Below, piece after piece: positions 14,550 to 23,767 of a stretch of 64,000 nt of DNA; within the stretch, counting starts at the first letter, position 1, and each line of letters opens with the position of its first letter. The notes beneath the pieces were generated by a model that saw nothing but the letters and a program-made list of their open reading frames with translations, made no database searches and was not told the origin of the DNA. Position numbers and translations under genes: made by a program. The DNA is from Desulfurivibrio sp. (lineage in GTDB: Bacteria > Desulfobacterota > Desulfobulbia > Desulfobulbales > SURF-16), in contig QZKJ01000086.1 in NCBI GenBank assembly GCA_003605035.1, positions 1 to 64,000 of the forward strand. Reading direction: 5' to 3'.

Positions 14550-16331
14550 ATGGTGACACTTTCCCAGAAAAGCAAAGCTCCTAAGGTGACAGATGCCATC
14601 TTCATGATAAATGCCAAATGGGAACTCACCTCGTTCAACAAGGCGGCAGAGGATCTTTTCGGTCTCAAATCTGAAAATGTACTCGGCAGAAACTGTCATG
14701 AAATCTTTGGGAACGACGAGCGTTTTGCCGAACTTTTCTCATCCCTCTGCCCCTCCATTTCAGCAGGGAAAATAGTCACTGATTTCAATCTGGTTATTGA
14801 AAACACCGCCACCACCAAACTGACCGCCGTGCTGGCCACCGCAGTGCCGATTCCCGGACCGGATGGATCTCCCTGCGGCGCTATTGTCATCTTTCAGGAC
14901 GCCTCCTCCAGCTACATGTGCAACAGGATGATTTTAGACAGTATCGCTGACGGGGTATTCACCGTGGACCGCAACTGGAAGATAACCTCCTTTAATGCTG
15001 CCGCCGAGAACATCACCGGCTGGAAAAAAGAGGATGCCATCGGCAAATTCTGCGGCGATGTCTTCCATTCCAGCATCTGCGGCAAAAGCTGCGCCATCGC
15101 CCAGAGTCTGTACAGCGGCAAACCCGTGCCGAACCGCTCAATCACCATCGGCCATATCGATGGCAGCCGGGTCCCCGTCAGCATCTGCGCTTCCCCGCTC
15201 ACCGACCATGAGGGCAACATTATCGGCGGGGTTGAGACCTTCCGTGATCTTTCCGCCATCTCCATGCTGCAGAAACAGCTGAGCAAAAGCTACACCTTTG
15301 ACGAGATCATCAGTAAAAGTGCGGCAATGCAGCGAATTTTCAGCATACTCCCGGAGATTTCCCGCAGCCCGAGCACCGTGCTTATCCTCGGGGAAAGCGG
15401 AACAGGCAAGGAACTGGTGGCACGGGCCATTTATCATGCCAGCACGCGCAGCGACAAACCCTTTGTCGCCGTGAACTGCGGCGCCCTGCCGGAAACCCTG
15501 CTGGAATCAGAGCTGTTCGGTTACAAGGCCGGGGCCTTTACCGATGCCAAACAGGACAGGGCCGGCCGTTTTGCCGCGGCGGAGAAAGGCACCCTCTTCC
15601 TGGACGAAATAGGAGATATTCCCCAGTCCCTGCAGGTGAAACTGCTGAGGGTTCTGCAGAATAAGGTATACGAACCGCTGGGCTCAAATACCTCGGTAAA
15701 GGCGGATGTCCGCATCATCACCGCAACCAACCGGGACCTGCAGGAGCTGGTCCATAAGGGGCAGTTCCGCGAAGATCTTTTTTATCGCCTCAACGTGGTG
15801 AAAATCCACCTGCCGCCCCTGCGGGAACGCATGGAGGATGTGCCGATCCTGATCGACCATTTCATTAAACAATACAGCGCCCAGCAGGGCAAAGATATTG
15901 TCGGAATTTCCAGCGGGGCACTGAATCTTCTCATGCGTTACAGCTATCCGGGCAATATCAGGGAACTGGAAAACATCATTGAATATGCCTTTATTCTCTG
16001 CGAAGGCGGTTTCATTCAGCCTGAACATCTGCCGGAACCATTTGCCGTCCCGGTCATCAAAACAGGGGCGGACAGCGCTAAGGCATCCGTAAAACAGGGG
16101 CTGCAAACGCTGGAGGAAATTGAAAAACAAGCCATTTACATGTGCCTGGAAAGAAACAACTGGAAACGGATGGCTACCTGCCGTGAGCTGGGCATTTCCA
16201 AAGATACGCTGCGCAGGAAAATCGACCGTTACAAGCTGGAAAGCGAGTTTTCCAAACAGCTTGACGACTTGCCCGAAGAGCAGTCATACGTTCACATGAA
16301 CGGAAGCCCTCAGGAAACAGCAAAAATCTAA
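14550..16331 (+). CDS. PAS-PAS-AAA+-Fis sigma-54 dependent activator
   Basis: ATG 14550 has GGAGAA 6 nt upstream; a GTG at 14538 would add 4 codons. The 593-aa protein has two PAS domains (about 15-115 and 125-240), a sigma-54 AAA+ domain (about 255-490) with Walker A GESGTGKE, Walker B GTLFLDEIGD and ATNRDLQELV, and a C-terminal Fis HTH (CRELGISKDTLRRKIDRY). It lacks a receiver domain, so PAS sensing should control it directly. The sigma-54 contact loop reads GAFTDA, not GAFTGA. The first PAS pair carries Cys residues (CGDVFHSSICGKSC). It is coupled by 1 nt to the next sensor gene. Confidence 0.9.
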   Translation: MVTLSQKSKAPKVTDAIFMINAKWELTSFNKAAEDLFGLKSENVLGRNCHEIFGNDERFAELFSSLCPSISAGKIVTDFNLVIENTATTKLTAVLATAVPIPGPDGSPCGAIVIFQDASSSYMCNRMILDSIADGVFTVDRNWKITSFNAAAENITGWKKEDAIGKFCGDVFHSSICGKSCAIAQSLYSGKPVPNRSITIGHIDGSRVPVSICASPLTDHEGNIIGGVETFRDLSAISMLQKQLSKSYTFDEIISKSAAMQRIFSILPEISRSPSTVLILGESGTGKELVARAIYHASTRSDKPFVAVNCGALPETLLESELFGYKAGAFTDAKQDRAGRFAAAEKGTLFLDEIGDIPQSLQVKLLRVLQNKVYEPLGSNTSVKADVRIITATNRDLQELVHKGQFREDLFYRLNVVKIHLPPLRERMEDVPILIDHFIKQYSAQQGKDIVGISSGALNLLMRYSYPGNIRELENIIEYAFILCEGGFIQPEHLPEPFAVPVIKTGADSAKASVKQGLQTLEEIEKQAIYMCLERNNWKRMATCRELGISKDTLRRKIDRYKLESEFSKQLDDLPEEQSYVHMNGSPQETAKI

Positions 16332-17740
16332 TGGGTATCCGCAAAAAAGTTCTGCTCAGCATCGGCTTGGTCTCTCTGAGCCTGACAGCGATCTTCTATT
16401 ACCTCTTTAAAAATGTCATTCTTAATAATTTCGATACAATAGAGGAACGTTTCGTACACGATAATATTTCCCGGATCAAGGCGATCATGGAGGATCAGGC
16501 CAAGTCGCTTGATACCATCACCCATGACTGGGCCAGCTGGGATGACACCTATGATTTCATTGCCGACCTCAACACGCAATATGAAGAAACAAATATTGTC
16601 GCGGACACATTCCTTTCAAGTGCCAAAATCAATTATCTTCTTTACTTCGATACCGAGGGAAAACTCGTCCACGGCACCTTTTATGACCCTGAGCAAAAGA
16701 CCCTGATTCCCGTTCCCGCCAACCTTCTTTCACAACTTGCCGACAACAAACAGCTTTTTTATCATCCCACCAATGACAGTCATTTCACCGGGCTGATCAT
16801 GATTTCCGAAGCCGTGCTGCTCATTTCCGCACGGCCAATCCTGCACAGCAACGGAGAAGGACCGATCCGGGGTACGCTGATCATGATGCGCATCCTTGAT
16901 GAGGCGCGAATCCAGACAATACAAGAGATAACCAGGATGGACTTCTCCGTGCATGTCATCAACACTCCTCTGCCTCATGCCGACTCTTTTGCGATTCTCG
17001 ACACCATTCTGGCCAACCCTGATAATTTTCTCATCAAACCCCTGGACAACGATAATATTGCCGGCTACGGCGCCCTGAAGGACATTTTCGGCCAGCCGCT
17101 TCTCCTTCTTCGCCTGACCGTGCCCAGGACCATCCATATTCAGGGTCATCGCACCCTGACCTATCTGCTCTGGACAACGATCATCACCAGCCTGACCTTT
17201 TCACTGGTCGTTTTCATCATTCTTGACCGGCTGGTTCTCAACAAACTGGCGGTGTTAAATAATGATGTGCTGAGAATCAGCAAGTCAGCCCAGCCGGCTT
17301 TCCGTGTTCAGGTTTCAGGCTCAGACGAATTCGCCAGTCTGTCCACCTCGATCAATACCATGCTGGACGCCATTGACAAAAACCAGCTTGAACAGAAGGA
17401 AAAGGAGGTGCGTCTGCGCACCATAGCCGAATTTACCCGCTCCGGCCTCTTCATCACCCAGGGTTCCAAACTGATCTATGTCAATTCCGTCATGGAGCTT
17501 ATTACCGGATACTCTTCCGAAGAGCTGTTCAGCATGAACTGGTGGGACATCTTTCACCCGGATTACCGGGGATATCTACGTTCCAAAATCATGGAAACCC
17601 AGAAAGTCGGTTCGCCACCGGAACAATATGAAGTGATGATCATCAGAAAAACAGGCGAAGAGGGATGGCTTGATCTGCGCATCAAGCATGTTACCTTCCA
17701 GGGCAACCCGGCAAGTTTCGGGGTCTGCACGGATCTGTAA
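16331..17740 (+). CDS. CHASE4-HAMP-PAS sensor without output domain
   Basis: The 469-aa protein has a membrane helix (about 7-27), a CHASE4-like extracellular sensor (about 50-250, with THDWASWDDTYDFI), a second membrane helix (about 278-300), HAMP (about 300-355) and a PAS domain (about 365-465). It stops at the end of the PAS domain, where a kinase, GGDEF or chemotaxis module would normally follow. Its ATG overlaps the stop of the sigma-54 activator (TAATG), so the two are probably co-translated. It may signal by protein contact, perhaps to the PAS domains of its neighbour. Confidence 0.85.
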   Translation: MGIRKKVLLSIGLVSLSLTAIFYYLFKNVILNNFDTIEERFVHDNISRIKAIMEDQAKSLDTITHDWASWDDTYDFIADLNTQYEETNIVADTFLSSAKINYLLYFDTEGKLVHGTFYDPEQKTLIPVPANLLSQLADNKQLFYHPTNDSHFTGLIMISEAVLLISARPILHSNGEGPIRGTLIMMRILDEARIQTIQEITRMDFSVHVINTPLPHADSFAILDTILANPDNFLIKPLDNDNIAGYGALKDIFGQPLLLLRLTVPRTIHIQGHRTLTYLLWTTIITSLTFSLVVFIILDRLVLNKLAVLNNDVLRISKSAQPAFRVQVSGSDEFASLSTSINTMLDAIDKNQLEQKEKEVRLRTIAEFTRSGLFITQGSKLIYVNSVMELITGYSSEELFSMNWWDIFHPDYRGYLRSKIMETQKVGSPPEQYEVMIIRKTGEEGWLDLRIKHVTFQGNPASFGVCTDL

Positions 17741-17862
17741 ACCTCATATTCACCCTTCTTTTTTTGAAAAAAGTAATCCTTATCATTCAAAACATATTTG
17801 CGATCCCCCCGGAAATAATTATATGATAGTTTGCCAGGGAGATGCTTCGACCATTTTATTAC

Positions 17863-17878
17863 TGGCAAGCAATTTGCA
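17863..17878 (+). promoter_or_regulatory. Sigma-54 (-24/-12) promoter
   Basis: TGGCAAG-CAAT-TTGCA has GG and GC separated by exactly 10 nt and matches consensus TGGCACG-N4-TTGCW at almost every position. Transcription should begin near 17889, about 95 nt before the PAS kinase gene at 17983. Confidence 0.7.
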
Positions 17879-17982
17879 ATATATCTTGCCAGACTCCTCG
17901 GCGAGAATGTCTGCTATGGTGAAAATCTGATCCCGGCGACTCTGCCACCTCAACAATGTATTCACGAAAAAGGGCTGGCCAC

Positions 17983-20040
17983 ATGCCTGAAACCCATAAA
18001 TCCCAGAGAGAGCTTCTCGACGAAATAACCAGACTGGAATCGCGCATTGCCCAGTTGGAGCAGAGATCACCCGCGGTTCGGGACGACGATGAAGACTGGC
18101 CCAGAAAATATCATTTCTTTGAATCCTTCATCAACGAGCTGATTGAACCTCTTATTGTCATTGATACGAATTACAAAGTCAAATACGCCAATAAGGCCGC
18201 CTATCAAATCTCCGGCGAATCTTTTTTCGACAAGGAAAAAGATATTGCCTGCCATAAGCTTCTCTTCAATTCTGAGACGAAATGCAATGAGAAAGGCCAG
18301 AGCTGTCTGCTGCAGAAAGTAATTCAGGAGGGCAGGCACGCCACCATCGATTACATCATCCCGCTGGCAAACGGCGAAGAAATCGTCTACGAGATTCTCG
18401 GCTCCCCCATCTGTGGGCCAAACGGCAATCTGGTCGGCATCGTTTCAACCATCCGTGATGTGACCCAGCAACGCTATGAACAGAAAATGCTGGAAAACGG
18501 CCATGATTTTCTTGAGATGCGGGTTCAGGACAGAATGAGTGAACTGATTGACCTGAACCAGGCCCTGCGCCAGGAGATCAAACAACGGCAGGATACCGAG
18601 CAGAAGCTGCGCTGGGCCAAGGAACAGGCGGAACTGCTCTACCAGCTCTCCCCCTGCGCCATATTTACGGTGGATCTCGATCGCTATGTCACCTCATGGA
18701 ACAAGAGGACGGAGGAAATCACCGGCTACTCCCACGATGAAATCAAGGGAAGAAAATGTTTCATCTTCTGTTCCCAGCCCTGCATGCTGCTTTCTGAAGA
18801 GATAGAAAAGCCCATCCTCCGGCATGAATGCACCATGCGCACCAAGGATGGCCGCAAACTCTACATTTTGAAAAATTCTGACTTCCTGCGCGACCCCAAC
18901 GGCAATGTCATCGGCGGCATCGAATCCTTTGAAGACATCACCCAGCTCAAACAAATGGATATGATGCTGCGCACCGAGAGGGACAAGATCCAGGGTATGA
19001 TTGCGGCAACCAAACAGGGCCTGCATATTCTCAACAGCAACTATGAGATAGAATTCCAGAACGATGTCCTGAAAAATATCTTCGGCGACCAGATCGGCGC
19101 CAAATGCTATCACGTTTACAAGCAACGTGATGAGCCCTGCCCCAACTGCCGCATGCACAATGTCATCAAAAACAACCAGATAGAGCATGCCGATGACATC
19201 CTCTTCCAGGGTAGACACTACAGCCAGAGTTACGCGCCGTTCAAGGACACCGACGGACAGACCAAATGCCTGGTGCTGCTGCGGGACATCACTGTCGAAA
19301 AGGGGAACAGGGTGAAAACTCTGCGCACCGCCCAGCTTGCCTCCATCGGCGAGCTGGCCGCAGGCGTTGCCCATGAAATCAATAATCCCATCAACGGCAT
19401 TATTAATTATGCCCAGATCATCATGGATGACACCGAGGCCAATGATCCGAGGACTGTCCTGCTGGCACGTCTGATCAGTGAAGGAGAACGGGTGGCGGAT
19501 ATTGTCAGCAAATTGCTCGCCTTTGCCCGGCAGAGGGAAGACGAAAAGGAGGCGTACGGGAAAATTGACCTCAAAAATGTCCTGGAGGATTCATTCTCCC
19601 TTTTTGAACATCAATTTCTCAAGGATGGGATCATTACCCGCATCTGTTTCCCGGAAAACATCCCGACCCTGCGCATTCACCCGCATCAGCTGCAACAGGT
19701 CTTTGTCAACCTGCTCAGTAATGCCCGGCATGCCTTGAATGACCGTTACAAAGGCGCAAACCCCAACAAAATTCTGGAAATCAGCACCTCCCTGGTGGAG
19801 GGCGACAAAGGAAGCCAGGTAAAAATCGCCTTTACAGATCACGGAACCGGCGTTGACAAGGAAATAATCAATATGGTTTTCAATCCCTTTTTCTCCACCA
19901 AAAAGCCAGGGGAAGGGACAGGATTGGGACTCAGTATCAGCCAGAGCATCATCCAGAGTTTTCAGGGCCAGATTGCCCTGGAAAGTGAGGCAGGGGAGTA
20001 TACGCGGGTGACTATCGAACTCCCGGTCCCCATGGAATGA
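17983..20040 (+). CDS. Cytoplasmic PAS sensor histidine kinase (first of a tandem pair)
   Basis: I favour ATG 17983 (685 aa, after AAAAGGG); an ATG at 17956 would add 9 codons. Order: short coiled-coil, PAS (about 45-165), coiled-coil, PAS (about 220-320), PAS-like segment (about 335-440), then HisKA with ELAAGVAHEINNPINGIINY and HATPase_c (GTGLGLS). There are no membrane helices, so the signal is internal. Each PAS carries a Cys cluster, for example CYHVYKQRDEPCPNC, which may hold metal or sense redox. It overlaps the next kinase by 4 nt and should act with the NtrC-type regulator two genes on. Confidence 0.9.
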   Translation: MPETHKSQRELLDEITRLESRIAQLEQRSPAVRDDDEDWPRKYHFFESFINELIEPLIVIDTNYKVKYANKAAYQISGESFFDKEKDIACHKLLFNSETKCNEKGQSCLLQKVIQEGRHATIDYIIPLANGEEIVYEILGSPICGPNGNLVGIVSTIRDVTQQRYEQKMLENGHDFLEMRVQDRMSELIDLNQALRQEIKQRQDTEQKLRWAKEQAELLYQLSPCAIFTVDLDRYVTSWNKRTEEITGYSHDEIKGRKCFIFCSQPCMLLSEEIEKPILRHECTMRTKDGRKLYILKNSDFLRDPNGNVIGGIESFEDITQLKQMDMMLRTERDKIQGMIAATKQGLHILNSNYEIEFQNDVLKNIFGDQIGAKCYHVYKQRDEPCPNCRMHNVIKNNQIEHADDILFQGRHYSQSYAPFKDTDGQTKCLVLLRDITVEKGNRVKTLRTAQLASIGELAAGVAHEINNPINGIINYAQIIMDDTEANDPRTVLLARLISEGERVADIVSKLLAFARQREDEKEAYGKIDLKNVLEDSFSLFEHQFLKDGIITRICFPENIPTLRIHPHQLQQVFVNLLSNARHALNDRYKGANPNKILEISTSLVEGDKGSQVKIAFTDHGTGVDKEIINMVFNPFFSTKKPGEGTGLGLSISQSIIQSFQGQIALESEAGEYTRVTIELPVPME

Positions 20041-21743
20041 TGGAGAAGCCAAGTAACAAAGAGGACAAAAAAATGCAACAGTCAGTGAACAATGACGATA
20101 AAACGATCCCCAAAATGGATGAAAATGCCTTCTGGGTCTCCCTGAATAAACAGTACCAGTTTCTCTCATCCATCATTGACGAAGTTGTGGACCCCATCAT
20201 CGTCATCGGCACTGACTTCAGAGTAAAATTTGCCAACCGGGCAGCCTGCAACTTTGCCAGGGACAACGCATGTATTCACGCCACGGAACCCTTCTGCTAC
20301 AAACTGATTTTTGATTCGGATATCCCTTGCAATAAAGCAGGCCGAGACTGTCCGCTGATCATGGTGCTGGAAAGCGACTCAACAGCCATCATTGAAATTG
20401 AACACATCCGGGCCAACGGCATCAAACGTTTTTTCGAGGTACAGGCTTCGCCCCTCACCAACAAGGAAGGGGAACTCCTGGGAGTGGTTGAATCATTCCG
20501 GGATGTCACGGAAAGAAACAAGTATGCGGAAATGCTTGAGAAGGGTCACGAGGAACTGGAACAGCGTGTTTTCGAACGGACCGAAGAGCTGCTGAAAAGC
20601 AACGAGATTCTGGCCGAACAGATCACCCGCCGCCAGGAAATTGAAAGAATTCTGCGGGGCGAGAGGGACAAATTCCACTGCATGCTGATGGCCATGAAGC
20701 AGGGAATGCACATCCTCAACACCGACTACAAGATTGAATTCCAGAATGATGTGGTGCTTTCCCTGCTCGGCGATACCATTAGCCGGCACTGTTATGCTGT
20801 CTATAAACAACGTTCCCACCCCTGCGAGCCGTGCCTGATGGCTGAAGCCATCAAAACGGGCCAGGTGCAGCGGGCGGAGGAGCTGATGAGCAACGGCCGC
20901 TATTTCAGCCAGAGCTACTCCCCTTTCAAGGACATTGACGGCAAGATGAAGTGCCTCATTCTGCTTAACGATATCACGGAAGAAAAGGCCTACGCGGCTA
21001 AAAAAATCCGAACCAGCCAGCTCGCCTCCATCGGCGAACTGGCCGCCGGCGTTGCCCACGAAATCAATAATCCGATCAATGGCATCATCAATTATGCCCA
21101 GATTCTGCTGGACGACATCGGCCCCAAGGAGACAATCTCGCCCATCCTCAAGCGGGTTATCAGCGAGGGAGAGAGGATCGCCGATATCGTCAGCAAACTT
21201 CTTTCCTTTGCCCGCCAGGGTGATGATGACAGCCAGGCATTCATGGAAACCAGCGTTCCGGATGTGCTGGAAAATTCTCTCGCCCTGGTCCGCCACCAGT
21301 TGATAAAAGACGGCATAATTATTGCTGTGCATACCCAGTCAGATGTTCCCAACGTCTGGGTGCACCCGCAACAGCTCGAACAGGTCTTTATCAACCTGCT
21401 CAGCAATGCGCGCTACGCCTTAAACGAAAAATTCAAAGGCAAGGACAAAAATAAACGGCTCGATTTGCAGATCAGCACCTTTGAGGCAGGCAAGACCTAT
21501 GTCCGCACTTCCATCAAAGATTACGGCATCGGCATTCCTGCCGGGATCATCGACTTTGTCTGCAATACCTTTTTCTCCACCAAGAGATCAGGGGAGGGAA
21601 CCGGGCTGGGCCTCAGTATCAGCCAGGGGCTGGTAAAAAAATTCAACGGATTTTTACATATCGAAAGCGAACCTGGACAGTATACCAACATCTCGGTAGA
21701 TCTGCCCGCTTACACAGGTGGTCAGCATGATAGACAGCATTGA
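20037..21743 (+). CDS. PAS sensor histidine kinase (second of the tandem pair)
   Basis: This 568-aa paralogue of the preceding kinase has lost one PAS domain. It keeps an N-terminal PAS (about 40-165) with CYKLIFDSDIPCNKAGRDC, a coiled-coil, a second PAS (about 215-320) with CYAVYKQRSHPCEPC, HisKA with ELAAGVAHEINNPINGIINY, and HATPase_c with GEGTGLGLS. It is cytoplasmic. Its 3' end overlaps the start of the response regulator gene by 17 nt, so the three genes form one operon from the sigma-54 promoter at 17863. The pair may form homo- or heterodimers feeding one regulator. Confidence 0.9.
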   Translation: MMEKPSNKEDKKMQQSVNNDDKTIPKMDENAFWVSLNKQYQFLSSIIDEVVDPIIVIGTDFRVKFANRAACNFARDNACIHATEPFCYKLIFDSDIPCNKAGRDCPLIMVLESDSTAIIEIEHIRANGIKRFFEVQASPLTNKEGELLGVVESFRDVTERNKYAEMLEKGHEELEQRVFERTEELLKSNEILAEQITRRQEIERILRGERDKFHCMLMAMKQGMHILNTDYKIEFQNDVVLSLLGDTISRHCYAVYKQRSHPCEPCLMAEAIKTGQVQRAEELMSNGRYFSQSYSPFKDIDGKMKCLILLNDITEEKAYAAKKIRTSQLASIGELAAGVAHEINNPINGIINYAQILLDDIGPKETISPILKRVISEGERIADIVSKLLSFARQGDDDSQAFMETSVPDVLENSLALVRHQLIKDGIIIAVHTQSDVPNVWVHPQQLEQVFINLLSNARYALNEKFKGKDKNKRLDLQISTFEAGKTYVRTSIKDYGIGIPAGIIDFVCNTFFSTKRSGEGTGLGLSISQGLVKKFNGFLHIESEPGQYTNISVDLPAYTGGQHDRQH

Positions 21744-23562
21744 CAGAATCGGTATGGAGGAAGTTCCCAAAAAAAACAGCGCCATCTTAATTGTTGATGA
21801 TGAAGAAAGTCTCCGCCTCACCTTCAAAATGTTTCTCAGCCGCGAGGGTTACGGCCCGGTATCCGTCGCCTCTTCCTATGATGAGGCCCTTGACCTGATT
21901 GAAAAACAGCAGTTTGATCTGATTATCAGCGATATTGTCATGGAGGGCTCTTCAGGCATCGATCTGCTGCGCCGCGTCAAGGAAATCGGCAGAAAATGCC
22001 CGGTGGTCATGGTAACCGGCTATCCCAACATCAATTCAGCGGCTGAAGCGGTTCGCTTAGGCGCCTTCGACTACCTGGCCAAGCCGGTAAAAAAAGACAA
22101 TCTTCTCCGCACGGCGCGCATGGCCCTTCAGCAGTTTTCCCTGCACAAGGAAAATGAAAAGCTTACCCTGGAAAAAGAGAGATATCAGCAGTATCTGGAA
22201 ACCGTGTTTCGCAGCATCAAAGACCTCGTGGTCACCGTTGATGCGGAAATGATGATCATTGACATGAACAAGGAGGCCCATAAGTGGCTGGAGGAAATCA
22301 GCCCCGGGACTGACCCGAAGGGCAGGATTGATGAACTGCCTTTTTTTGCTGAAATTTTCGGGTTTGACGCCCAGACCGTACTTAAAAATGAACTCGAAGT
22401 CCCTGAACACCGGATGGAATTCGAATTTGAAGGCCATGATGTCACCATTTTCAGAGTCAGCGCTGCCCCTCTGCTGACCTCTGACGGTCATTTTCTCGGC
22501 GTTGTCCTGGTGGCTCGTGACGTAAGCCGTCTCGAGGCTCTTGAGCAACGGGAGAAAAGAATCGGCCTGCACCGCTTGATCGGCAGCAGCAGAGCCATGC
22601 AGACGGTTTATACCCTGGTGGAAAATGTGGGCAAGGTTGATACCACCGTGCTGATCACCGGAGAAAGCGGCACAGGCAAGGAACTTGTCGCGGAAGCTCT
22701 GCACGCCGAAAGCCACAGAAGAGATATGCCGCTCATCAAGGTCGATTGTACGGCAATCCCGGAAAACCTGCTGGAAAGCGAACTGTTCGGCCACAAGAAA
22801 GGGTCTTTCACCGGCGCGGATCGCGACCGCAAAGGACGTATTCTCTCAGCGGACGGCGGTACCCTGTTTCTTGATGAAATCGGCGATATTTCGCCGATGA
22901 TGCAGTTGCGCCTGTTACGTTTTCTGCAGGAGCGCACCTTTTATCCCGTTGGCGAAGACCAGCCCATCAAGGTCGATGTCAGGGTGATTGCGGCGACCAA
23001 CGCGGATCTCAAATCCCAGGTCATGGCGGGAAAATTCCGTGAGGATCTCTATTACCGGCTTAAAGTCGTCGATATTATACTGCCGCCCCTGCGTGATCGT
23101 TATGACGACATACCTCTGCTGGTTAAAAAATTCATCGATCGTTTCAGCAAAAGACTCGACAAGGCGATCAACGGCATCTCAGACCAGGCCTTGGGACAGC
23201 TGGTCAAGCACAAGTGGCCGGGCAATGTCAGGGAACTTGAACATATTATCGAACGCGCCTGTGTTCTCTGCTCCGGGGCAACTATCACCCTGGCCAATCT
23301 CCCCCTGGAACTCCAGAACCAGGAGGAACTGGTAGAAATTGACCACGCCGTTCTTGCCAATCTGCAGGCCAGAAACACCGAATGGTCTGACAACGAGGAA
23401 GAACGCATTTTGAATACCCTGCGTCTTACATACGGCAACAAGGCCCAGGCTGCCCGCATACTCGGCATTGATCGCAGCACCCTGTACAGGAAAATAAGGC
23501 AGTTTAACATTGACCTCACCCAACTCGAACTGAGCGTTTCAGGCATCCCGCCTGCCCCTTGA
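21727..23562 (+). CDS. NtrC-family response regulator with PAS domain
   Basis: ATG 21727 follows AGGTGG and gives 611 aa; GTG 21718 is the alternative. Domains: receiver (about 15-130, acidic DDEE, phospho-Asp in LIISDIVMEG, conserved K in YLAKPVKK), PAS (about 150-260), sigma-54 AAA+ (about 280-510; GESGTGKE, GSFTGADRDRKG, GTLFLDEIGD) and Fis-type HTH (AARILGIDRSTLYRKIRQF). The intact GSFTGA loop indicates true sigma-54 activation. It is the likely partner of the two upstream kinases. Candidate targets are the operon's own sigma-54 promoter and the one at 25751. Confidence 0.92.
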   Translation: MIDSIDRIGMEEVPKKNSAILIVDDEESLRLTFKMFLSREGYGPVSVASSYDEALDLIEKQQFDLIISDIVMEGSSGIDLLRRVKEIGRKCPVVMVTGYPNINSAAEAVRLGAFDYLAKPVKKDNLLRTARMALQQFSLHKENEKLTLEKERYQQYLETVFRSIKDLVVTVDAEMMIIDMNKEAHKWLEEISPGTDPKGRIDELPFFAEIFGFDAQTVLKNELEVPEHRMEFEFEGHDVTIFRVSAAPLLTSDGHFLGVVLVARDVSRLEALEQREKRIGLHRLIGSSRAMQTVYTLVENVGKVDTTVLITGESGTGKELVAEALHAESHRRDMPLIKVDCTAIPENLLESELFGHKKGSFTGADRDRKGRILSADGGTLFLDEIGDISPMMQLRLLRFLQERTFYPVGEDQPIKVDVRVIAATNADLKSQVMAGKFREDLYYRLKVVDIILPPLRDRYDDIPLLVKKFIDRFSKRLDKAINGISDQALGQLVKHKWPGNVRELEHIIERACVLCSGATITLANLPLELQNQEELVEIDHAVLANLQARNTEWSDNEEERILNTLRLTYGNKAQAARILGIDRSTLYRKIRQFNIDLTQLELSVSGIPPAP

Positions 23563-23624
23563 CAATTATCCGCAAAGAGGCTGCAGAAAACTTCATTCGC
23601 TGCGAAACCAACATGTTTCCTCCT

Positions 23625-23658
23625 GGCCCCCTATTTTATTTGGGGGCCTTTGTTTTTT
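23625..23658 (+). terminator. Rho-independent terminator
   Basis: The GGCCCCC / GGGGGCC stem (23625-23631, 23642-23648) has a 10-nt AT loop and is followed by TTTGTTTTTT. It closes the kinase-regulator operon. Confidence 0.88.
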
Positions 23659-23767
23659 CTGCCGCAGCCTTGCATCCCGTTGTTCATACTAAGGCCCAAA
23701 GCTTGCATTTATAATAAATTGCGGGATAATATTACGAAATAATGGCCTATTTTCCGGGGAGGATTTA

